5,666 bases of DNA, taken from positions 1 through 5,666 of the forward strand of contig CANHLB010000129.1 of assembly GCA_947461335.1 (NCBI GenBank). Reading direction: 5' to 3'. The translations under genes and the position numbers were made by a program. Positions 1-5,312 of the stretch are shown in pieces. Under the pieces are notes generated by a model. The model ran no database searches, was not told the DNA's origin, and worked only from the letters and a program-made list of their open reading frames with translations. The stretch is from Burkholderiaceae bacterium. GTDB taxonomy: Bacteria; Pseudomonadota; Gammaproteobacteria; Burkholderiales; Burkholderiaceae. Each line of letters starts with the position of its first letter. The first letter of the stretch is position 1.

Positions 1-52
1 GCAGATTAAATCCTCATTTACCTAATATTTTGATCTGGGAATAAGCTCCACT

Positions 53-80
53 AAACCACTCCTCAGAGTGGTTTTTTATT
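53..80 (+). terminator. Rho-independent terminator of an upstream gene
   Basis: A perfect 9-bp stem (AAACCACTC at 53-61, GAGTGGTTT at 66-74) with a CTCA loop is followed by a T-rich tail. It should end transcription from a gene left of the window. The last codons of that gene may lie in 1-44 (an open frame stops with TAA at 42-44, another at 23-25), but too little is visible to choose. The same stem recurs at 1530-1551. Confidence 0.85.
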
Positions 81-197
81 TAATCAAACTATAGGTATGT
101 TTGTAATAGATTAGTGGGCCTTTTCTGGAATCACCAATTTAGCTGCAATGCGATATCCTTACTCCTGGATCTACCTAATACTCTATAGGGGTGTTCT

Positions 198-1310
198 TTG
201 AAGCAAATTCGATTTGTATTGGCAACCCTAATTTGCTCTTTGACTATTTCCATAGTGAGTGTTTTTGCATCTTCAATGGATTGCACTTCAGGCGCGAAGA
301 AAGAATGCTATTTTTCTTTTAAGACTGCTGGACAGACTGCCAATATGTTTTACTACTCGTCAGTAGACTCCAAGGACAAAAAGAATAGCCTCTTGATTAC
401 GAATGCTTTAGTAGTTGTGCATGGGCATTCACGTGATGCAAATAAAACATTTGATGCTGGGGTAGCTGCTTCAAAGGCTCAAGGTGCATCTGAACATACA
501 CTCATAGTTGCCCCTCTTTACCAGGTGCCATCTGACCAAGCAAAAAATTGCATGACTAAGGGCGTGCCTGATGCATCACCAAGTGATCTTACTTGGACCT
601 GTGAATCTTGGATTCAAGGCGGCTTATCTAATGGCTCCGAGAAGATAAGTTCATATGCGGTAATGGATGCTTTTATTGCCCAATTAAAGAAAGAATTCCC
701 AAATCTCACCACGATCACGATTGCAGGCTTTTCCGCAGGCGCGCAAATGGTCCAGCACTATATTGGTTTTGCTAGCGATGCTAGTAAATTAGGTCTGCAA
801 GTGCGGTATGTTGTATCTGATCCAGGTATTTGGCTTTATTTCAATAGTCAGCGCGCTCAACCCTATCTGAAGGGAATGAAGGTATCTTGGGAGCAATGCA
901 GGGGAGCATCTCAAGGGCTTGGTCAATGTGAGCTGAAGATGGAAGAGCCTAGTCTTTCATGTCCCCAAGTAAATGATTGGAAGTATGGATTGAATCAGCT
1001 TCCTCATGATTTGCCCTGGGGGCCGGACGAAGCACGAAAGCAATATGCGCGAGCCAATGTCTTTTATATGGAAGGTGCTCTAGATAGCAGTTCAGCAAGA
1101 GGAGCTTTTTACCCCATTCTTGATAAATCCTGCGCTGCCAATGCTCAGGGCCCTTACCGCTTGCAACGTGGCATCGTCTATGCATTTTATGACCGCACGC
1201 TACTTGCACCTGAAAAGCACAGAACGGTCACTATCGTCCCTAATTGTTCTCACAATGTGTCTTGTGTATTTCCGTCAAAAGAGGGGAGGGAAGTTTTATT
1301 ACCCAAATAA
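198..1310 (+). CDS. Secreted alpha/beta-fold serine hydrolase, uncharacterised family
   Basis: A 370-residue exported enzyme of unknown substrate. The start is a TTG at 198, chosen because an AGGGG ribosome site lies at 187-191, 6 bases upstream, and because it opens directly into a signal peptide (K2, R5, hydrophobic 6-23, likely cleavage after the VFAS/S region near 25). Alpha/beta-hydrolase landmarks follow in order: an oxyanion-type HGHSRD at 75-80, the nucleophile elbow GFSAG at 177-181 (Ser179), a late-strand G-x-x-D at 293-296 (probable acid Asp296), and SHNVSC at 351-356 (probable base His352). Blocks such as VSDPG with WLYF, NDWKYGL and the SCAANAQG region resemble a group of secreted bacterial hydrolases I know only as uncharacterised. 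The mature part has ten cysteines (29, 37, 118, 135, 234, 244, 255, 312, 350, 356), which suggests a disulfide-stabilised periplasmic or extracellular fold. Lipase, esterase and peptidase activity are all possible. It lies 62 bases before the small peptide gene with no terminator between them. Confidence 0.85.
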   Translation: MKQIRFVLATLICSLTISIVSVFASSMDCTSGAKKECYFSFKTAGQTANMFYYSSVDSKDKKNSLLITNALVVVHGHSRDANKTFDAGVAASKAQGASEHTLIVAPLYQVPSDQAKNCMTKGVPDASPSDLTWTCESWIQGGLSNGSEKISSYAVMDAFIAQLKKEFPNLTTITIAGFSAGAQMVQHYIGFASDASKLGLQVRYVVSDPGIWLYFNSQRAQPYLKGMKVSWEQCRGASQGLGQCELKMEEPSLSCPQVNDWKYGLNQLPHDLPWGPDEARKQYARANVFYMEGALDSSSARGAFYPILDKSCAANAQGPYRLQRGIVYAFYDRTLLAPEKHRTVTIVPNCSHNVSCVFPSKEGREVLLPK

Positions 1311-1360
1311 ACTTTCAAACAATTATGCTAGGATTTGGTTGAAGATAGCCCATAACTAAT

Positions 1361-1366
1361 AGGAGA
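1361..1366 (+). promoter_or_regulatory. Strong Shine-Dalgarno site of the small peptide gene
   Basis: AGGAGA sits 6 bases before the ATG at 1373, close to ideal. This is the main evidence that the short frame is translated. The surrounding bases (AATAGGAGACTA) nearly match those before the gene at 4447 (AATAAGGAGACTA). Confidence 0.85.
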
Positions 1367-1372
1367 CTAAAA

Positions 1373-1519
1373 ATGCCAATTCAACAGGTGCAATTAGAAG
1401 AGGTAAAGATGGATGTAGTGAGTGATGAAGCTTTGGAGCGGATTGGAGGATCTCTTTATATCCAAACTTCATTAAGTTATTGCACTATATGCTCTTGTAA
1501 TTTACTGGCTTGTGGTTAA
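1373..1519 (+). CDS. Putative RiPP/bacteriocin precursor with double-glycine-type leader
   Basis: A 48-residue peptide encoded from ATG at 1373 to TAA at 1517. Residues 1-26 are polar and acidic (E9, E10, D14, D18, E19, E22) and end in VSDEALERIGG followed by Ser27. The SDEALERI-G-G-S stretch lines up with the leader consensus of double-glycine peptides (S-D-E-x-L-x-x-[IV]-x-G-[GAS]), the site cut by peptidase-containing ABC exporters. In the best register the cut falls after Ser27, otherwise after Gly26. The remaining 21-22 residues lack acidic and basic residues and end in SYCTICSCNLLACG, with cysteines at 37, 40, 42 and 47 plus several Ser and Thr. Leader plus Ser/Thr/Cys core is typical of lanthipeptides and related RiPPs, but the product class cannot be set because no modifying enzyme is visible. 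The CTICSC patch superficially recalls methanobactin cores, though the leader does not. An unmodified disulfide-bonded bacteriocin is also possible. A terminator follows 10 bases after the stop. Coding status is fairly secure; function is inferred. Confidence 0.72.
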   Translation: MPIQQVQLEEVKMDVVSDEALERIGGSLYIQTSLSYCTICSCNLLACG

Positions 1520-1529
1520 GTCACTTCCT

Positions 1530-1557
1530 AAACCACTCTTCGGAGTGGTTTTTATTT
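1530..1557 (+). terminator. Rho-independent terminator after the peptide gene
   Basis: A perfect 9-bp stem (AAACCACTC at 1530-1538, GAGTGGTTT at 1543-1551) closed by a stable TTCG tetraloop is followed by TTATTT. It ends the hydrolase/peptide unit and isolates it from the permease gene. Confidence 0.92.
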
Positions 1558-1608
1558 ACCACTAGCGCTCCTCTGTTGCCTATTGTCTTGCCTTAAGCGT
1601 AGCAATAG

Positions 1609-1636
1609 TTGACACTGCAAGGTGTGAACGTATTGG
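1609..1636 (+). promoter_or_regulatory. Candidate sigma-70 promoter for the permease gene
   Basis: A perfect -35 hexamer TTGACA at 1609-1614 is followed after 16 bases by a poor -10 candidate, TATTGG at 1631-1636 (three of six consensus matches). A terminator upstream means the permease needs its own promoter in 1558-1691, which supports the location. The weak -10 keeps confidence low. Confidence 0.3.
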
Positions 1637-1691
1637 CGAACTCCCTACTCAAAGCCCGCCGAGCACCATGCATTGATCAAGCGAGCTCACT

Positions 1692-3008
1692 ATGAATCCC
1701 TCCACTCAAAGCCAGAAGCAGGACCAAATACAGAGCTCTAAAAATGTGGGTCTCTATTCTGCTATTGCAATGAGTCTGAGTGGCATGATGGGCTCAGGTT
1801 TATTTACTATTTTAGGTTATGCCAATCTGACGGCAAAGTCGCATTTTCCAATCGCATTTTTGCTTGCAGGTGTTGCAGTTCTTTTTACTGTGTACTCCTG
1901 CGCTAAATTAAGCGCCACCTTTCCGGTTGCTGGCGGTCCTGCTGGTTATATTGTTTCTACTTATGGGAGTGGCTTTATTTCTGGTTGGATGAATGCTTTT
2001 CTCTATCTTGGATTTTTGATTTCAACCTCGCTCTATGCAGCTGGCTTTACTGAATTTATTGTTGTCTTAACTGGCTCTTTCTTTTCTAGCTTTGAGCTCA
2101 AATTGATAGGCGCTAGTTTGGTATTGATATTGGCCTTAGTCAATCTTCTTGGCGCAAGTATCGTGGGCCTTGCAGGTCTTGTAGCGATTGGGGTAGTAGT
2201 AACTTCATTGCTTGCCTATAGTGGTCTAGGCCTTAGTCAGCTAGGTGCCACAAGTCTAGATTTTGCTTTAGGGCCCATTAAGGGTATCGCCATTGCTACT
2301 GGCATGCTGTATATCAATTACCAGGGTTTTGCTGTAGTAAGTAGCGCTGCAGACTCCATGACCGATCCTAAAAAAACGATTCCCAGAGCAATGATGATTG
2401 CGGTCTTATTGAGTATTGCCCTTTATGTATTAGTCAGCTTTGTTACGATCCAAATCACACCCGTTGACATTATTAAAGCTAACCCAAGCAATGTCATTGG
2501 AGCCGCTGCCAATATTTTGATGGGAAGGGCGGGATTTATTGGGGTTGGTGTGATTGCCTTACTGGCATGTGCTGCTGCAGTCAACGCCACTATTTTCACG
2601 GCGACCAAAGTGCTGGGGGTGGTCGTTTCTGAACACGCTCATGCTATTAGATTAAATAAAGCCCTAGGTCACAGCCAGGTGAGACGTTTATTATTTTCGG
2701 CGTCAATTGTGATTGTCTTGGTCTTGGGGTTTCCTCTAGAGATAGTCGGAAAAATGGCAAGTATGGCCTTTCTGCTCTTATATGGAGTGATCACTTATGG
2801 GCATATTCGGATTCATAAGCTAACTGGTACCAACATTTGGGTCTTGTGGTGTGGGGTAGTCATTAATTTTGCGCTCTTTGTATTTCTGCTATTAGATGGG
2901 ATTGAAGCTGACCCAATTGCTGTTGCGTTCCTGGCTATAGCCTTGCTAGTGACTGGCTTGATTCAGTTGATGTATCAATGGGTTCCCACTTTGGGAAAGC
3001 GTCGGTAA
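1692..3008 (+). CDS. APC-superfamily amino acid permease
   Basis: A 438-residue inner-membrane secondary transporter, most likely moving an amino acid or related amine by proton or sodium symport or by exchange. Family signatures are clear. GMMGSGLF at 31-38 matches the unwound helix-1 glycine motif that binds substrate backbone. FPVAGGPAGY at 77-86 matches the conserved stretch before helix 3. GFAVVSSAADSMTDPKKTIPRA at 212-233 is close to the helix 6-7 consensus ending in a Pro-rich loop. I count about 12 hydrophobic segments (roughly 22-44, 52-72, 97-126, 138-154, 157-178, 196-217, 233-254, 280-309, 332-347, 354-374, 380-401, 405-427), the usual topology, and the length is normal. The N-terminus is polar and Gln/Ser-rich. 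The ATG at 1692 has only a weak ribosome site (GCGAG at 1681-1685), but no later Met before helix 1 is credible. Substrate cannot be read from sequence. It is separated from both neighbouring units, so no functional link with them is implied. Confidence 0.9.
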   Translation: MNPSTQSQKQDQIQSSKNVGLYSAIAMSLSGMMGSGLFTILGYANLTAKSHFPIAFLLAGVAVLFTVYSCAKLSATFPVAGGPAGYIVSTYGSGFISGWMNAFLYLGFLISTSLYAAGFTEFIVVLTGSFFSSFELKLIGASLVLILALVNLLGASIVGLAGLVAIGVVVTSLLAYSGLGLSQLGATSLDFALGPIKGIAIATGMLYINYQGFAVVSSAADSMTDPKKTIPRAMMIAVLLSIALYVLVSFVTIQITPVDIIKANPSNVIGAAANILMGRAGFIGVGVIALLACAAAVNATIFTATKVLGVVVSEHAHAIRLNKALGHSQVRRLLFSASIVIVLVLGFPLEIVGKMASMAFLLLYGVITYGHIRIHKLTGTNIWVLWCGVVINFALFVFLLLDGIEADPIAVAFLAIALLVTGLIQLMYQWVPTLGKRR

Positions 3009-3141
3009 TTGATAGCACTTCTAGTCTGGGCTAAAAAAGGGCTCTAAAACAGAGGCAAATTAGAAAAACAAGCGCCTTTTGAAGGTGAAAAAAAGCGTTC
3101 ATTTTTGCTTGATTTACTAGCAAATGCCCCTATATCTGATG

Positions 3142-3147
3142 TATAAA
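3142..3147 (+). promoter_or_regulatory. Candidate -10 element for the Cys-rich operon
   Basis: TATAAA lies about 35 bases before the ATG at 3182, in an AT-rich stretch, and would give a short leader. No convincing -35 hexamer stands 16-18 bases upstream, so either an activator is needed or this is chance. Confidence 0.25.
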
Positions 3148-3181
3148 GTAGTGTAAAAATCAATTCACCCTAAGGCTAGTC

Positions 3182-4432
3182 ATGAAATACAGAATTCTTA
3201 GTGCATTCTCTCTAGCAGCTATTGTGCTTGCTATAGCTGCTTGTAGTGGCGGGGGTAATAGCACTACCTCTACAACATCAACTACCTCAACGGGTCAAGT
3301 AGTAGATAGTCCAGTGATGGGCTTGAAATATGTGTGCGGCGTTTCATCTGGTCTAACCGATGGGTCTGGTAACTATAGCTACACTAAGGGAGATAGTTGC
3401 ACTTTCTCCGTTGGAAATGTGACCGTTGGAACTCTTGCATCAGTTCCACAAGACGGCATAGTGACACCGCAAGATCTTGCCGTGGTATTGCGCTCTAATA
3501 CTGAGGATCTTAACGTCTTAGCAATTGCACAATTTTTGCAAAGTATTGATAGCGGTGCTACTCCTGGTGTGATTACGATTTCTAGTGCAGTGACTGCAGC
3601 TTTATCTGCATCAAGTGTTCCCGCACAAAGTATTTTGACTGATGGACTGTGCTTCGGCTCCACAAGTGCTACAAATTGCCAGACAAAATTAGCTGCTTTG
3701 GTCTCTACTGCCACCGCTGGTAAAAACTCCTTAGTGAGCACTACAAAGGCAAAAGCAGCCCTAGATGCTGGCATGCTTTCAGCAAAAGTCAGCAATTTAA
3801 AAGGCTTGGTTCCGACTACCAATGCGGCAATTCAAATCTGTAGTTCAAGTGACACAAGCTATAGCGGTCAGTTTGCCTTGTGCGCTGCCTCAACTTGTAC
3901 CGCCACAGGCAAAGACATGATCGTGGCAGATATTACAGGCGAAAAACATACCTACAAAGAAATGACATGTACTTGCCCAGTGATTACTGGCAGCGGTATC
4001 GCTGATGTGAAGGGTGGAAATATGCAGGGCTCTTGCGCTACCCCAGCAGCAAGCACTAAGTACCCAAATCCAATTTGGTCACTGTTTTCTACAATCCCAA
4101 GTTACCCTCAGCAATCTGCAGATCCTGCATACACAACGACCAATTCAACTGGACAAATTTGCCCAGGCACTGGAACACAAATGGTGACCAATTGCTGGAG
4201 TTTCTTATGTTCTATTGATGCAGCACAAACGAATGGTGTGACTACTGCAACTTGTACTTGCCCTCTTGGTGAAAATCTTTCGGGCAATCCAGTGGCTGCA
4301 AATACACCTTTCTACACTCAAGCTGGTGGCGCCATTGTTCCCTCAACTGGAGTAGCGTCCCCCACAGCTCAGGCTGCAGCTTGTAATTTAAATCCTGTTG
4401 GAGCGCCAATTGCGCTTCCATCTACCCATTAA
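3182..4432 (+). CDS. Outer-membrane-type lipoprotein with C-terminal duplicated six-Cys modules
   Basis: A 416-residue lipoprotein of unknown function. The ATG at 3182 follows TAAGG (3171-3175) at 6 bases. Residues 1-20 are a lipoprotein signal ending in the lipobox LAIAAC, with lipidated Cys21. Ser at +2 (not Asp) predicts sorting to the outer membrane. A low-complexity Ser/Thr linker (27-37) tethers the rest. Residues about 39-125 (VDSPVMGLKYVCG, then SGLTDGSGNYSYTKGD, FSVGNVTVG, the TPQDL region, and FLQSIDSG) resemble an N-terminal domain common in proteobacterial lipoproteins, with a G-x-T-D-x-x-G-x-[FY]-x-Y-x-x-G pattern. Residues about 130-216 are Ala/Ser/Thr-rich and probably helical. 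Residues 219-401 hold two six-cysteine modules shared with the next gene. Including Cys21 the mature protein has 17 cysteines: two N-terminal pairs (52/73 and 157/166) and twelve in the modules, so extensive disulfides are likely. First gene of a two-gene operon. Adhesion, ligand binding or a structural envelope role are all possible; I do not recognise a function. Confidence 0.85.
   Translation: MKYRILSAFSLAAIVLAIAACSGGGNSTTSTTSTTSTGQVVDSPVMGLKYVCGVSSGLTDGSGNYSYTKGDSCTFSVGNVTVGTLASVPQDGIVTPQDLAVVLRSNTEDLNVLAIAQFLQSIDSGATPGVITISSAVTAALSASSVPAQSILTDGLCFGSTSATNCQTKLAALVSTATAGKNSLVSTTKAKAALDAGMLSAKVSNLKGLVPTTNAAIQICSSSDTSYSGQFALCAASTCTATGKDMIVADITGEKHTYKEMTCTCPVITGSGIADVKGGNMQGSCATPAASTKYPNPIWSLFSTIPSYPQQSADPAYTTTNSTGQICPGTGTQMVTNCWSFLCSIDAAQTNGVTTATCTCPLGENLSGNPVAANTPFYTQAGGAIVPSTGVASPTAQAAACNLNPVGAPIALPSTH
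3836..4384 (+). repeat. Tandem pair of six-cysteine modules in the lipoprotein
   Basis: Module A (residues 219-285) has Cys 220, 234, 239, 263, 265, 285. Module B (326-401) has Cys 327, 338, 343, 358, 360, 401. Both follow [QI]-[IQ]-C or IC, then C-x4-C, then T-C-T-C-P, then a last C. The linker carries IWSLF and SYPQ. The duplication is visible at protein level, not as a DNA repeat. Confidence 0.75.
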
Positions 4433-4446
4433 TAAGGAGACTAGCC

Positions 4447-5208
4447 ATGTTCAATCAACAGTTCAGTCTCTTTGGAGAAAGCCCCGTGCGTAATTTAGTC
4501 ATTCAAATAAAAATTGTATTAGCAACCTCTCTTGCCTTGCTAGGGAGTCAGCTAGCATTTGCAGCAACATCTGGCGAGCCTGGCCTACAGATGTGCAGTG
4601 GAAAGTTTGCTCTTTGTGCAGCTTCTACCTGTGTACCTACTGGCACAACAATGGCCGTTAATATCAATGGCAAAGGTGGAGGCACTACTCAATTCCCTTC
4701 AGCAACCTGCACCTGTCCGATTATTGATCAAGCGATCATGAATCTAAACGCTACTTCATCAGTCCCTCCAAATGTACCCTTGCAAGCTTTGGCTGCAGTA
4801 TATGAAGGCAATATGAAAGGATCATGTGCTGTTGCAGATCCTACAGAGATTTGGTCTTTATTTCAGCCTATTACTAACTACCCGCAGGCAACAGCTGTTC
4901 CAGCTTTTTCAAGTAATGGACCTGCAGCACCTCAAATATGCGCAAATATTAGCGGTAAGCAGCTGGGGGCTAATTGCTTTAGTTTCAAGTGCACCATTAT
5001 TCCAGGCGGCACCAATGGAGTAGCAACTGCCAGCTGTACTTGCCCATTGGGTGAGGGACCATTCGGTGGTGCAACTCCTCCCGGCTCTCTTTTCCCAACC
5101 GAGGCTGGCGGAATGGCGGCGACGACTGCAGAGAAAAAAGCTTTTTGCTATCAGAATCCAGTAAGTATTCCACTGGATATCGTTCGCCAATTCATTAACT
5201 ATCCTTAA
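4447..5208 (+). CDS. Exported Cys-rich protein, paralogue of the lipoprotein's C-terminal region
   Basis: A protein of up to 253 residues that follows the lipoprotein gene after 14 bases, so the two are co-transcribed. After a signal peptide ending in AFA (cleavage after residue 39 from the ATG), almost the whole mature chain (49-234) is the duplicated six-cysteine region of its neighbour. Cys 50, 57, 62, 88, 90, 127, 165, 177, 182, 197, 199 and 234 each have a counterpart there, and no mature cysteine is unpaired with one. Shared blocks include FALCAASTC, TCTCP, GNM[QK]GSC, IWSLF, YPQ and CTCPLGE. It lacks a lipobox, so it is probably soluble in the periplasm or secreted, perhaps as a partner of the lipoprotein. 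One loop (about 92-118) is longer than in the paralogue. The start is ambiguous: ATG at 4447 has AAGGAGA 6 bases upstream, while GTG at 4486 has its own GGAGA and gives a more usual signal peptide length (about 26). Function unknown. Confidence 0.85.
   Translation: MFNQQFSLFGESPVRNLVIQIKIVLATSLALLGSQLAFAATSGEPGLQMCSGKFALCAASTCVPTGTTMAVNINGKGGGTTQFPSATCTCPIIDQAIMNLNATSSVPPNVPLQALAAVYEGNMKGSCAVADPTEIWSLFQPITNYPQATAVPAFSSNGPAAPQICANISGKQLGANCFSFKCTIIPGGTNGVATASCTCPLGEGPFGGATPPGSLFPTEAGGMAATTAEKKAFCYQNPVSIPLDIVRQFINYP
4474..4488 (+). promoter_or_regulatory. Internal ribosome site and GTG alternative start
   Basis: GGAGA at 4474-4478 stands 7 bases before an in-frame GTG at 4486 (codon 14 of the long frame). 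Starting here gives RNLVIQIK then a hydrophobic run to AFA, a textbook 26-residue signal peptide. The ATG-started version adds 13 mostly uncharged residues before it. Confidence 0.5.
4591..5148 (+). repeat. Tandem pair of six-cysteine modules in the paralogue
   Basis: Module A (residues 49-127) has Cys 50, 57, 62, 88, 90, 127. Module B (164-234) has Cys 165, 177, 182, 197, 199, 234. The C-x4-C and C-T-C-P signatures are retained in both, matching the modules at 3836-4384. Confidence 0.75.
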
Positions 5209-5223
5209 GTACCACTCTATTCC

Positions 5224-5254
5224 TTAGGGCCTCTTAGGGGGCCCTAATTTTTTT
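5224..5254 (+). terminator. Rho-independent terminator of the Cys-rich operon
   Basis: TTAGGGCCTC (5224-5233) pairs with GGGGCCCTAA (5238-5247), a 10-bp stem with one G-U pair and a TTAG loop, followed by seven T residues. It lies 15 bases after the stop codon at 5206-5208 and separates the operon from the oxidoreductase gene. Confidence 0.95.
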
Positions 5255-5312
5255 GCTTATGGTAAGCACCTTATCTTTTCTGATTTTCTATTAAAGGCTT
5301 TGTCATTTTCGT

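Noticed and set aside
1..44. C-terminal tail of an upstream coding sequence
   Set aside because: Two frames end before the terminator (stops at 23-25 and 42-44), and 13 or fewer codons do not allow a choice or an identification.
1120..1359. 79-codon plus-strand frame overlapping the end of the hydrolase gene
   Set aside because: Out of frame with conserved hydrolase blocks, including the catalytic His region, and without recognisable features of its own.
1373..1519. Assigning the small peptide to methanobactin because of its CTICSC patch
   Set aside because: The resemblance is short. The leader is of double-glycine type and no MbnB/MbnC-like genes are visible.
3070..3110. Possible terminator after the permease gene (CGCCTT/AAGGTG hairpin near 3072-3086)
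   Set aside because: The short stem has a G-U pair and a 3-base loop and is followed by A residues, not T residues, on the plus strand. No minus-strand gene is present that would use it in the other direction.
3379..3822. 147-codon open frame on the minus strand inside the lipoprotein gene
   Set aside because: It is wholly antisense to a well-supported lipoprotein gene, has no plausible ribosome site, signal or motif, and its amino acid make-up reflects the complement of Ala/Ser/Thr-rich codons.
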